From positions 159,601,335 to 159,665,334 of the forward strand of contig NC_073745.1 in assembly GCF_029784135.1 (NCBI RefSeq): a stretch of 64,000 nucleotides of DNA. Reading direction: 5' to 3'. Within the stretch, counting starts at the first letter, position 1, and every line of letters starts with the position of its first letter. The position numbers were made by a program, and so were the translations under genes. Origin of the DNA: Toxorhynchites rutilus septentrionalis (lineage: Eukaryota; Arthropoda; Insecta; Diptera; Culicidae). The notes beneath the pieces were generated by a model. It ran no database searches. It saw nothing but the letters and a program-made list of their open reading frames with translations, and was not told the origin of the DNA. Of the stretch, positions 9,674-20,483 are shown one piece after another.

Positions 9674-11830
9674 TCGATGGTGGAATTCTCAATTGCCCTT
9701 CTCTCATGTAACAATTCAGCTCCGGGGTCGGACAAGATTAAATTCAACTTGTTGAAGAATCTTCCCGACTTGGCAAAACAGCGTTTGCTGAACTTGTTCA
9801 ACAAGTTTCTGGAGCTGAATATTGTCCCGCATGACTGGAGACAAGTGAGAGTGATAGCCATACGGAAACCCAACAAGCCGGCTAGCGATCACAACTCGTA
9901 TAGGCCGATTTCAATGTTATCCTGTATTCGTAAATTGTTAGAGAGAATGATTCTACTTCGTTTGGACAAGTGGGTCGAAACGAACAATTTGCTGTCAAAT
10001 ACGCAGTTTGGCTTCCGCCGAGGTAAAGGGACAAATGATTGTCTCGCGCTGCTATCTTCTGAACTCCAAATCGCATTTGCTCGCAAAGAACAAATGGCTT
10101 CCGTTTTTCTCGATATCAAAGAGGCATTTGATTCAGTTTCCATGGAAATTCTCTCAGAGAAGCTTCATAATCGTGGACTTTCACCAATTCTCAACAATTT
10201 CCTGTACAATTTACTGTCAGAAAAGCACATGATTTTCTCTCATGGCAGCTCGAAATCTTCTCGTTACAGTTTTATGGGCCTACCACAAGGCTCCTGCCTA
10301 AGCCCCCTCTTGTACAATTTTTACGTCAATGATATGGATGATTGTCTAACTAGAAACTGCACGCTGAGACAACTTGCAGACGATGGAGTTATTTCCATCA
10401 CGGGTACTAATCCCGTCGTTCTGCAAAAGTCGTTGCAAGATACCCTGAACAATCTGTTCACGTGGGCCCTCAAGCTGGGTATCGAATTCTCTACGGAGAA
10501 AACTGAAATGGTCGTTTTTTCTAGGAAGCACGAACCCACCCAATTCCAGCTTCACCTATTCGGCAAAACGATCCAACACTCTATGTTTTTCAAATACCTG
10601 GGTGTATATTTTGATTCTAAGTGTACCTGGGGGAGACACATGGCGTATTTGAAACAGAAATGCCAGCAAAGAATCAATTTTCTCCAAACAATTACCGGAA
10701 CATGGTGGGGTGCCCATCCAGGAGACCTCATTCAGTTGTACAAAACAACGATATTATCAGTGTTAGAATATGGCAGTTTTTGCTTCCGATCAGCTGCCAG
10801 GATTCATATTCACAAGCTGGAGAGAATACAATATCGTTGCTTGCGTATAGCCATGGAGTGTTTGCATTCGACGCATACGATGAGTCTCGAAGTTTTGGCA
10901 GGAGTACCCCCGCTTACTCTTCGGTTCACAGAATTATCCTACAGATTTCTCATCCGTTGCAAGATCATGAATCCATTGGTGATTGATAACTTCGAAAATC
11001 TACTCCAACTGACTTCTCAGTCAAGTTTTATGTCTTTATATCATGAGTACCTTACCCACGACGTGCACCCTTCACAAGGCATCTCCAACCAAGTTTGCTT
11101 CCCTTACTTCTGCAATTCCTCTGTCATTTTTGATCTGTCCATGCGACAAAAAATCCATGGAATCCCAGATCACCTACGCTCCGATTACATTCCGCCGATA
11201 TTTTCGGCAGAATATGGGAAAGTTGGATCTAATAAAATGTTCTTTACTGACGGTTCATTTATAAACGGGTCCACTGGCTTCGGCATCTTCAATGAAAATT
11301 CCAGTGCCTCTTTCAAACTCAAAGATCCTTGTGCCGTGTATGTCGCTGAACTGGGTGCGATATATTACGCATTAGGGATCATTGAAACATTGCCCATCGA
11401 CCACTATTTTATTTTTTCAGACAGTCTCAGCTCAATAGAGGCAATCCGCTCAATGAAAGTTGATAAACGCTCATCTTATTTCCTAACAAGAATAAGACAA
11501 CTATTGAGTGTTTTGGTCGAAAAATTATTCAAGATTACCTTAGCATGGGTTCCCTCTCATTGCTCGATTCCGGGGAATGAGAAAGCGGACTCGCTAGCTA
11601 AGGTGGGCGCTTTAGAAGGCACACTTTTTGAAAGGCAAATTGCTTATAATGAATTTTTCCACATTCCTCGTCAGTATACGCTCGTAAGTTGGCAGCGCAT
11701 GTGGAGTGTTGATGAGTTCGGTCGTTGGTTACACACGATTATCCCTAAGGTCTCGACGAGTGCATGGTTCAAGGGATTGAATGTAGGTCGTGATTTCATT
11801 CGCGTGATATCTCGGATATCACGCGAATGA
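9674..11830 (+). pseudogene. RT-RNase H polyprotein (ORF2) of the divergent I-like LINE, lacking endonuclease
   Basis: The frame is uninterrupted for about 720 codons from 9662, with homology starting at SMVEFS. RT motifs in order are YRPISMLSCIRKLLERMIL, FGFRRGKGTNDCL, SVFLDIKEAFDSVS (motif A), MGLPQGSCLSPLLYNFYV (motif B) and RQLADDGVISI (catalytic DD, with L-A-D-D instead of Y/F-A-D-D). An RNase H domain follows: MFFTDGSFINGSTGFG, IFSDSLSSIEA and WVPSHCSIPGNEKADSLA. The N-terminal endonuclease is lost by 5' truncation. The frame ends abnormally at TGA 11828-11830, inside the right arm of a perfect palindrome (11789-11837). The real C-terminus resumes in sequence at about 11847-11928 (VRDILGSRDPDLLLHLYLF), so about 80 codons, including the Cys-rich segment kept in the other family, are missing. 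Confidence 0.85.
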
Positions 11831-11837
11831 AATCACG
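11789..11837. repeat. Perfect palindrome, 23-bp arms and 3-nt loop
   Basis: 11789-11811 (CGTGATTTCATTCGCGTGAT then ATC) is exactly the inverse complement of 11815-11837, separated by TCG. It replaces coding sequence present in related copies. Confidence 0.95.
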
Positions 11838-12453
11838 ATATCCCCGTCCGGGATATCTTAGGTAGCCGGGATCCTGATCTTCTGCTTCATCTATACCTGT
11901 TCCTCAGAAACGCGGATGTCAACGTTTAATGATGTTTCCTTCGTTGTGCCCCCGTTTCATATCCCTCCTATCCGATCGATAAACTTTTACTTAGTCGCGG
12001 CAATACATACACACACTCTTTACAGATGCACGGGCCGAAGGTTGTGCAGTCCACTGATGATTCAACAAGAGCCAAAGGTTGTACTGCTCATGACAACTCT
12101 ACACGAGCTGATGATTGCGCCGGCTAGTGACCATTGTATCCTGGATTCCTCGAGTCGAGAAAGACGCACCACGCTAGATATGGGGTACAGACTAGGGGGG
12201 CGTTGTTGATTAATGGTCAGCTGCATCCCAATAGGAAGTATCCCGTGTCGGGCACACGTACAGAGCATCGAAGACTGCAACATACCAATTATGAGAACAC
12301 ATGTAATACTAACCTCGAGCCAACCGCGAGTAATCGGTTACATATTACTAACATAGTTGTAAGACAAAAATTGTCAAAATATTGGACTCCCGGCCCCGTC
12401 AGGCTAACGCCACATGTGCCTTAATAAAATATATATTTTGGGGAAAAAAAAAA

Positions 12454-12604
12454 TACAACGATCCTCATAGCTGGGTAAGTTCGAAGGATCGCTCCTGGGC
12501 AAGGTGCGTAGGGTGAAACGGCCGAATTTCCGCTGGATCACCTTAAGTCGCTGGACACTATTTTGGTAGTAGGGAGACCATACTATGGTAGCACTAACGA
12601 ACAA
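12454..12604 (-). pseudogene. Upstream coding part of the split CR1/Jockey-like LINE
   Basis: The minus strand encodes IVWSPYYQNSVQRLKVIQRK and FGRFTLRTLPRSDPSNLPSY, then EDRC at the insertion point. This 'W-P-Y---------E-IQR-F-R--L' motif is the RT region after the thumb in CR1/Jockey-like LINEs. Its continuation is at 9658-9240. The copy is 5'-truncated at about 12604. Confidence 0.7.
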
Positions 12605-12862
12605 AAAAACGGAATCGCAAAGATATATGCATTAATGGTTAGGAAATATTTTTACGCATCTATCAAAATAAATAAAATTTAATTTTTCTTGGTTAAAACA
12701 ATTGAATAGTTGTGAAATATCAAGCATTATCCAAACGCGCTAAACACCACGTCTTGATTGGCCCGATTTGTGAGCCACAAATTGAACCGACCGAAATTAG
12801 CAACCCGAGTAACAGCGGAATATAATTTGATTACAAGCGAAGCATTTCGTCGTAAATTACAG
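12605..12862. repeat. Dispersed repeat shared with 46930-47160
   Basis: The segments AATCGCAAAGAT, AATATTTTTACGCATCTATC and GTGAAATATCAAGC..TGATTGG all recur in order at 46950-47110. In that second locus the repeat leads directly into an H2A-like pseudogene. No coding content. The family is not identified. Confidence 0.5.
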
Positions 12863-15800
12863 AAAATTGAAAGAATTCTTATTTTCCTATACATCTGCCA
12901 ATTAATTATGCTTAATTATCTATGTTGTCAATAACGAGCAACTAATGTATAGGCACATTATTTATATATCAATGTGAATCCGGCACGCGTGAATCATTCG
13001 TTCTACGGACGATATGGATAGAGAGAATATTGCAATTTAAGCTCCGCCCGTTTTCAATTTATTGAGTATAAACAATGAATTTGCGATTTCGGATCACAGC
13101 ATTCACGGCTCATCACTCATCCAGCTAGCGATCGGACGGTAGGGAGGCTTTCCAAATAATCATTCTAAAAATCGGGAGTTTATTTTGGTTGTTTTTTTTT
13201 TTCAATTGGCCTTAACGATATTACGATTGATCTTGGGAATTTTGAAACATCTATGATTCAAAACTCATCAAGTCACACTCTCACTCCAGCTAATAGACTG
13301 GAGAATTTCTTAATGCTGATGTATCACACAGCGTTTTAACTCGATGCAAAGGGAGAATTGTAGAATGGAAGATAGATATCGCACACAGTGGTGCAATTTT
13401 GTTGGGTGGAGACATCGTATCGATTTTCATAGCGTCTAGCGGACATTGCTTCTGTATTTTTGCATCACATCAATTTTGCATCCGTGCTGAGGTGTAAGAT
13501 TAAAATTTCAAAAATGAGAGCATTACGTTTGGGCTGCAAGGTTTGGATAGTTAATATCTCTTTGCCGGCTGAATGAAGTGGTATGAAAATGAATCAATTC
13601 AAAAGATAAAAATATGAGTGATGTTTGTTACTTATTGACCCAAAAACTTGTTTCAATAGCTTAAAAACTGCTTTGAAAGCAAACTATTGGAATTCAAAAA
13701 TTCCTATATTTACAGATTTTTGGGATTTCAATAGTTTCCAAGTCCATTTCAGTTAAGATTGACCAGCAGTTGATGCTTGTCATCGGCTGGCAGTGAAAGC
13801 ACTACAAGTATTGTGCTCGTTCTGGTCAACCTCAGTTTCTATTTTACTACTGTGTTGAATGGACGTGCAAATTTTTTCACCTTAGAATGTGCACGAAACA
13901 AGTGTAGTGCAAAGCTTGCAAAAACGGTCAGAAGCATAGCAGAAGAGAACTATTGAATAGAACGAACCGCGTCGGTTTCCATACTGTTAGTTTGAGATTG
14001 TTTGTGTATGATTAGATCACACGTACAAATTGTTAATTTGATGCCGTATCAAATAGACAACGGCGGTGGGGACAAATAGATAATCGCTTGGGGCCGCACT
14101 GCGTCTACCAGGAGAAGAATGTTCGCGGTACTTATTAAGTGCATTACGTGCATTGGTAATCATGTATTCCTCTCACCAGAATAAGAATGAAGTATAATTC
14201 AATCATCTTCAGCTGCTTCTACAAAACCACCAATCGACCCCTTTCAGAACCACCAAAACTTTCGACTGAAGAATGATTTTAATAATTTAAGAATGTGTTC
14301 GAATTTATTGGTGATGATGATGACGATGTTATGAATTGCAGAGGCTTTAAAATTTATCAGTTCATTTGCCCTTAGCCTTGGAAAAGGCCAATTTGGAAAG
14401 CTGAAATAAACACTCGTATTTGTGAAAGCCTCGCTCCCACTGCCTGGATGACTCATAAACCGTGAATGACTTTTACTGGATGGACAGTGTAAATTTCGTG
14501 AATTCAAGCGTTGTTTCCAGGCTCAAAAGTGGCATCAAATCATCAGCCGGCTATGAAGAAGGTATTTTTCAGTGCTGAGAGCTGTGTTCTTTGGTGGAAA
14601 ACAGGATGTGATTTTTTTCCGCAACGGTTGCTGTCGCCACTACCACTACAACACAACCGATTCGGTTCGGATTTTCTGTTACCGTTCTGCGCGTTTTTGA
14701 GGGCGTTGTTTTTGGGAGCGTTGAAGACATAATTTTACTATAGAATAATTAAATTAAATTTTTAAATTCGCTTAAATTTGCGTTTTATTGCTTCGTGAAG
14801 TGTTCGTAGCCGTCACCCAGTGAAAGCATTTATTCACCGGCCATTGCCAATGCTACCAAAAAATTTGTTCTCGTCAGCAATAATTTCGTAGTCCTACGTT
14901 AATAATAAAATCGTGCCTCGGACAACAAAATTTTTTGTTTCTTTTAGCTTTTGCGACCCGCGACACCATAATTAACGTGTGTTTGTGGCTCCCTATGATA
15001 AAAAAGATTAATATAACTGGTCTAGAGGTTGGGTATTCTTCTTATTGAGTTATATAATATCATTTTTATATAACACATAACACAAAAACACATTGTTTAA
15101 AAAATGTATATCTTATGTTCACGAAAAAAAAATAGATCTTGTTGATCTTTCGTGATCTTACATGTTATGCATCAATGCTCTTTCAAGGGATTTATTCCAA
15201 TTAACTCCGAACAGTACGACACTCATACCAAAATTTAATACGATTACATAGGGTTTAATGGACAGCCCTTGGTTTAGTTCTACGTCTCTTCGGTTATGTC
15301 CCCGACATTATTCACCCGTCTTTTTTAAATCTAATCCTAAGTGAACAGATGGAAAAGGTTCACCACGTTGCTTTTCATACCATCAGATGAAGCGTTTTAT
15401 TTATTTTTTATTAAACCACATCACATTGTTCTTTATGCTTTGCCCAAGGTTGATAATAATGACGGTGGAACAAATATGTAATCGCCTGTGGCCAAAGTAT
15501 GTGGCAGCTGTGAAAAATATTGCTGCTATAGTTCCTAATTTTAATTTCTAGAAGAAGAAGAAGATGCATGCATTGCGCACTGACGGAATGTATCGCGACA
15601 TATAGCCAGTTTGTGTATCGTTTACGCGACAGCTAGTATGAATTATGAATCGACTATCTTTAAATACTTCTATAAGCCACGTGGCTTTTCATTTGCTAGT
15701 TGCTACTAAAAAAATTAGAGGAAAATAAAATCAAATTTAGATGTGTTCTTAAATAACATTCGAAGTGATACACAAGCGATTGGATAAAATAATTCTGTAG

Positions 15801-16200
15801 TTCTACGGCAACAATGCGGTCGTGTTCTGGATATACTCAAGGACTGTGATATTTCGTACTGTATTTTAAACAACATGTGCTGACATTCTTAGTTTTGTTT
15901 TCTTCCTTTGGAATGTTTAACAAATGTTTGGATTCGAATTTACTTCATACGTTAATAACTAAACTCTAAAATTACTCACTCTCAAAATGTAATTGGCGAA
16001 TAAAAAAAAATCGAACGAAGATTATTTACATCGAGAAATAAGTAAAAAAGTATACAGCTATCGCGCATTGTCTTTAACCGCTCTATCATCTAAATAGCCT
16101 AGAATATAGCAGTAGACGAATTCACGTAGAACGTGATTCCCGTGTTGATTCCAGCAGCCTTCTCGACATCAAGAGCACATATCCCACGCACGGAATTGTG
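12863..16200. other. Flank downstream of the K2P gene, with short dispersed-repeat pieces
   Basis: No supported gene. Fragments with the phrase GTAGTCCTACGT or CTACGTC (14890, 15283, 15800) belong to dispersed repeat DR2, also seen at 20170, 46840 and 49860. Two copies of GATAATCGCTTGGGGCC-like sequence occur near 14075 and 15480. The short frames at 14244-14732 show no motif. Confidence 0.4.
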
Positions 16201-16204
16201 TTGA

Positions 16205-16210
16205 TTTATT
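16205..16210 (-). terminator. Candidate polyadenylation signal of the K2P gene
   Basis: AATAAA on the minus strand, about 100 nt beyond the stop codon of exon F. Its use is inferred from position. Confidence 0.4.
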
Positions 16211-16259
16211 TGTCACACTAGCACCAACATCAAATCTCATTGATTTGTTATTTATGCAC

Positions 16260-16265
<6 letters not shown>

Positions 16266-16308
<43 letters not shown>
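16266..16308. repeat. (CT)n/(AG)n microsatellite in the K2P 3' UTR
   Basis: About 20 CT dinucleotides, almost pure. On the transcribed strand this is an (AG)n run that begins two to three bases after the TGA stop. Confidence 0.9.
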
Positions 16309-16310
<2 letters not shown>

Positions 16311-16413
16311 AGCTCTCGAAATCCTCCTCGTTGACTTGTGGTGCGGCTTTCCGACACTGGAGGCATCCACGGACGCATTTCTTTAGTGATCGTATTTTGT
16401 AGATTACTTGTTC
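16309..16413 (-). CDS. K2P potassium channel, exon F (cytoplasmic tail and stop)
   Basis: A pyrimidine-ending TTTTTCACAG acceptor precedes GAACAAGTAATC. The exon reads EQVIYKIRSLKKCVRGCLQC and then 14 more residues to TGA (35 codons with stop). It starts in phase 0, matching the phase-0 end of exon E. In K2P channels the fourth membrane helix ends in 'MCFNLMQE-V--K-RS', so the first residues continue the family pattern exactly. The tail is short, basic and Cys-rich (C13, C17, C20 of the exon), then acidic. The stop is followed directly by an AG microsatellite. Another frame overlaps the exon but lacks any family match. An alternative terminal exon for another isoform cannot be excluded. Confidence 0.7.
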
Positions 16414-16416
16414 CTG

Positions 16417-17890
16417 TGAAAAAGACCATATCATCAGTCAAAAGGACAGGTAATGAAATTCGGCTATATCTGGCGAATGATAACGGAAATATAGTCACGT
16501 ATACTGATTGAGCTAAGGGAATCAGAAACATGAGGTTGTCTTTTTTGCGATATATCATGGCTTATTGCTATGTTCTCGGGGATGCACATCGTAATTCCAA
16601 CTATAATAAAGATTTTATGGAGGATTCTTTACCAAATATGTTAGAGCTGCAACCTTACTCTTGTGAATACTACATTTGGTAAATTGACAGGTTGTCTTAT
16701 TTGACAACATAAATATTACACTAGAGACCAAACCACAGGAGGTAAATTCAATGAGATCATGTAGAATTACTTTTCACCATAGTTTTATCAAATGTGCTGG
16801 CCACATAAAAAAGATTTACGTTGCGAAGAAAAGACAAAATCTTGTGAAAACGCGCTTTGATAACAACTTTTACTTTGAAAAATATTACTTTATTCAACCC
16901 TCACATGCACCATTTTCAATAGTTTGCACTCTATTTCTCGGGGACACCGTTGCTGTTGACTGGCGAAAATATTTCACTTCCATGGCTGGATGCATTTTCC
17001 CCTTCGGTAAAGGGTGGGCGAAAGGAATTGATTTGCATCCATTCTCATCAGCAGGTGAGCTTCGGTTGGAAGTGATATGGCAGCGAGAGAGAACAAAGAA
17101 AATAGCGCTTGCATGCACGAATAACTCTTGAAATCCCTACTGTGGAATAAAATAGGAGGGAATGAATCAGGAACTGATGCATTATCGGCTGCATGTGCTC
17201 TAAACTTTGTTGGCGAAGTGAACCAAATCAAGGATGTTTGGTATTTTTGTTCAATTCCTCAGAAGGTTCAATCTTTGGTGCGCAGTAATTTCTAAAACTT
17301 TGTTTTGAGCCACAAGAATGCAGCGATTTAGGATTTGCAATATAAGTTAAAAAATCAATTCGTTGTTGTTAGAAATTTTTGTTGAGAAACTTTTGAAACA
17401 AGAAGATTATGAGCCGGTTTACTGGATCGTTCTAAGATTCAATAGACATGCTGAGAAGCGAGCAATACGGCATATGATAGTATATAAATGATGCCGTGGA
17501 AATAACTGCAGCTTCATCATTAACCCATCTAGACATTTTACGGTATCCTTGCCTCAAATGCTTGTTCGAATCAATTTAATTGACCTGCCAAGTTTTGATG
17601 CTTCTATAAGAAGTAAATCATTATTCTTAAGATCTGAATGCATCGTCTGTAATGAATGGTGATCTGAAGGAGAACAAAGTGTGTGAGATCGCACTTCTCA
17701 CTTCTGTGTAATGAAATATGTTTCCACGACATTTTCCGTATGTTGTGATGATTATATGTACACTTAAATATAGAACTAGATTGAAGGGGTTCAAAACCTG
17801 GAAAGCAGATGGTGTTGTTAGTTCCAGAGTAGAGACTAAATTAAATTTGTAGAAGTATTGGGAAAGCACGGATCAAAATTTGGCATGAAG
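16417..17890. other. K2P intron E-F, proximal part, no other feature
   Basis: Intron sequence with only short frames (for example 16751-17131) and no recognisable domains or repeats. Confidence 0.5.
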
Positions 17891-17892
17891 TA

Positions 17893-18825
17893 CAGGGTGG
17901 GCTATTTAAAGTGGAAGGATTTGTTTTTGCAATAGCAAAGTAAAGAAGTGGAATTTAAAATTTTTTTTTTTTGAAATTCATTTATTTTGGTCCAAAGAGA
18001 TTTGTTCTAACTACTTTTTGATTATGATATCTCGTAAATGACCGCCTCTGGCCTTGACCGCAAAATGTGCCCTTTTTTCGGCATTTTCCATCACTTTGCC
18101 CAATGTTTCGGCCGATATGGCAGCAATTTCTTGTCGGATATTGTCTTTCAGCGCAGCCAGGGTCCTTGGTTTACCAGTGTATACCTATATCCCCATAAAA
18201 AAAAAGTCAGGAGGCGTCAAATCAGGTGATCTCGGTGGCCAGTCATAATCGCCGTTTTTCGATATTAATCTTCCGGGGAACATTTCGCGCATTAATTTGG
18301 TCGTGGCAGCCGCTGTATGGCATGTAGCGCCGTCCTGTTGGAACCAGTAATTGTCCAATTCATTTTCACGAACAAATGGCAATAAAAAATCGGTTATCAT
18401 TGTCCGATAACGCTCCCTATTCACGGTTACCGTTACTCCATTTTCGTTTTCAAAGAAGTACGGGCCGATGACTTTATCGGCATAAATGCCACACCACACA
18501 GTAACTTTTTGGTCGTAAAGAGGTTGCGTTTCGATGAATTGAGGGTTTTCAGTAGCATAAAACCGACAATTTTGTTTATTCACTCCTCCATTCAAGTTGA
18601 AATGCGCCTCATCAGACATTATGATTTTTTGCCAAAAGCCACAATTGAGAAGTTATTTTGAATGTACAGCTGAACAATTTCAGCGCGTTGTTTAGGTGTG
18701 TATTGTTCCATGGTTAAAATTGTACTGAAATGACGCTTCCAACGCGGTATGACATTTGTTAATCTGACATCTCTGTCAAAAGTTATGGGGTTGCCAGATG
18801 CTTCCACTTTAAATGGCCCACCCTG
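17893..18825 (-). mobile_element. Decayed mariner/IS630-Tc1 element with intact TIRs
   Basis: The ends are inverted repeats: CAGGGTGGGCTATTTAAAGT at the left and, inverted, CAGGGTGGGCCATTTAAAGT at the right, each bordered by a TA (17891-17892 and 18826-18827). The 933-bp length is short for a complete element because the transposase gene is deleted internally. Confidence 0.88.
18011..18711 (-). pseudogene. mariner-type transposase, internally deleted
   Basis: The start MEQYTPKQRAEIVQLYIQNN (from 18711) is the first helix of the helix-turn-helix. It then jumps after about 25 codons to KIIMSDEAHFNLNGGVNKQN, so most of the DNA-binding region is gone. The catalytic core is recognisable: D in SDEAHF, D in NYWFQQDGATCHT and D in WPPRSPDLTPPDFF, with 36 residues between the second and third aspartates. 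A frameshift near 18195 separates the C-terminus (YTGKPRTLAALKDNIRQEIA, then HLRDIIIKK and a stop at 18011-18013). The enzyme would cut and paste at TA sites. This copy cannot. Confidence 0.8.
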
Positions 18826-19167
18826 TACTAGTAAATTGTTTTCTGGTTTTTCAGAAGTTATCCAAGTGATCAAAATATACTCATTTTAACCGCAAGAAAG
18901 TGAGCATTGACGATTTTTTTTATATACTATCTGTTTTTGCTGTTCCATAATCTGCGCTTGAATTGTGAGTGCATCACTACAGGTGTACACATTTCAACAA
19001 AAGTTTTCACAAAATAGTGTTATTGAATCGTTGCAATGCGTTAATACTTTATGAAGAAAATAAATGCCAATAACCATTAAAGAGATGACAAATAACTGCT
19101 GGAGTATCCAGCTACGTAGCTACATGGTACTTTTCGCTGGATCGAGGGGAGAAAAGATAGAACTCAC

Positions 19168-19272
19168 CTGCATCAGATTAAAGCACATGGCTATCAGTGC
19201 CATACCAAGCAGTAGATAAATCGCACAGAGTATGAAACTGATTTCCATCTTCGTATCACCTTTCGTTTGCAG
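19168..19272 (-). CDS. K2P potassium channel, exon E (fourth membrane helix)
   Basis: The exon lies between CCCGACAG (acceptor) and GTGAGT (donor) and is 105 bp, phase 0 to phase 0. It encodes LQTKGDTKMEISFILC followed by AIYLLLGMALIAMCFNLMQ, the highly conserved M4 helix of K2P channels. M4 lines the pore and connects to the cytoplasmic tail in exon F. The upstream intron (to exon D) is 19.0 kb and holds the hAT nest, the I-like/R1 nest and repeats. It is a high-confidence exon because sequence, length, splice sites and phase all agree. Confidence 0.88.
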
Positions 19273-19275
19273 CTG

Positions 19276-20483
19276 TCGGGAAGGGAAGAAAATAAGAAGA
19301 AAAAAAAAGGTGAAATGGAGTTCTGTATCTGATAGCATGAGATCTTGTGTAAATGAAGCACTAGAGGAAGCATACGTAAGAAACACGACAGGTGGACCAT
19401 CTTTGTTTTCACAAACACTGAATAAATATAAAACGAGAATGCTTGATGAATGTATGTGTCTCACTTGCAAGTTTCCAATTAAAATTAATGTGTTGTTTAC
19501 GATAGCTGATGATGTTGGATTGTTCAGTCAATTTTGTATGTTATTGACATAGTCGGCGATTGTGCGTGAATCTCAGACACTATTTGGCTCAATATCCGCC
19601 ACATGCGTGGGGGTATCTGATAGAATCGATTGTCATTTGGATACTAACGAATGCGATTTTGAACATGGTCATTTTATGGGTAGTTCTCAACAATGATATG
19701 TTTATGCATGCATTCTGTATTCTTTAGAATAACCATCATATTATTCGTTGAAATCTAATAAAATTAGCACGTAGTACTCCGGACAGTGTAATAAGCTTCA
19801 ATAAATAAAGTGCAGTATCGGACCTTTTTTTTGTAGAGATTCCACGATGTCGGGACCATTTTTATTTTCAATGCCTTTTTATACAGAAACGAACCGTAAC
19901 CGCAAACCTCACGTTCATACGCTTGGAGCACACGAGGGTTGCGCATCAACGCTCAGATTATGTTTTCCGTACAACAATTGGTAAAAAAATATAAAAAAAT
20001 ATATATAGGCAACCCGATCCGATGAGGATCATTTTTCGCACAAAACCAGATGTGCATAACACATAATTTCTAGGAGAACCTCAACATATTTTTATTCGAA
20101 GTAATCGCCGTTTGATTCTACGCAATGAGCTCATATCTCAGGCAAATTTTGGATTCATTTTGAATGTTTGACGTAGAACTACGTCTAACAGGAATATATG
20201 GGGGATAACATGAAAATCGTAACACTAAACAAACACAATAATGAATGATTTCGAATGCTTATAACTCGACCTTTTCTTAATACAAAAAGGTATTTCAATC
20301 TTCCAGTCACAACCGTTTTGCTCCTGACGCTAAATGTGTTCAAATTCCAAATTCCATCTACTGTCATACCGAAAAAAAATCCTTTGTCAATTTTTTGACA
20401 AACATTATATGGGACATTTTTTGAAACGTTGATTTGCATGGGAAAATACCCTATGCAAAATATTAGCTCAATCGGACTTCATA
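19276..20483. other. K2P intron D-E, 3' part
   Basis: A DR2 phrase TTTGACGTAGAACTACGTCT is at about 20165-20184, next to AACAGGAATATATGGGGG. The same arrangement recurs near 46838. Otherwise no supported feature. Confidence 0.4.

Larger units (their letters stand above)
9659..12453 (+). mobile_element. 5'-truncated I-like LINE (divergent family member), inserted in a CR1/Jockey-like LINE
   Basis: The element starts just upstream of the RT domain and ends in a run of As at about 12444-12453 after an AATAAA. The flanks carry an 8-bp duplication TACAACGA (9651-9658 and 12454-12461). Its protein is clearly related to, but distinct from, the family at 25102-36980. Both families share the 3' UTR phrases CCGCGAGTAATCGGTT and ATTACTAAC, so they have a common origin. 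Confidence 0.8.

Noticed and set aside
16169..16558. 129-codon minus frame across the microsatellite
   Set aside because: It reads RERERE repeats and runs through a splice acceptor; the K2P exon F uses a different frame.
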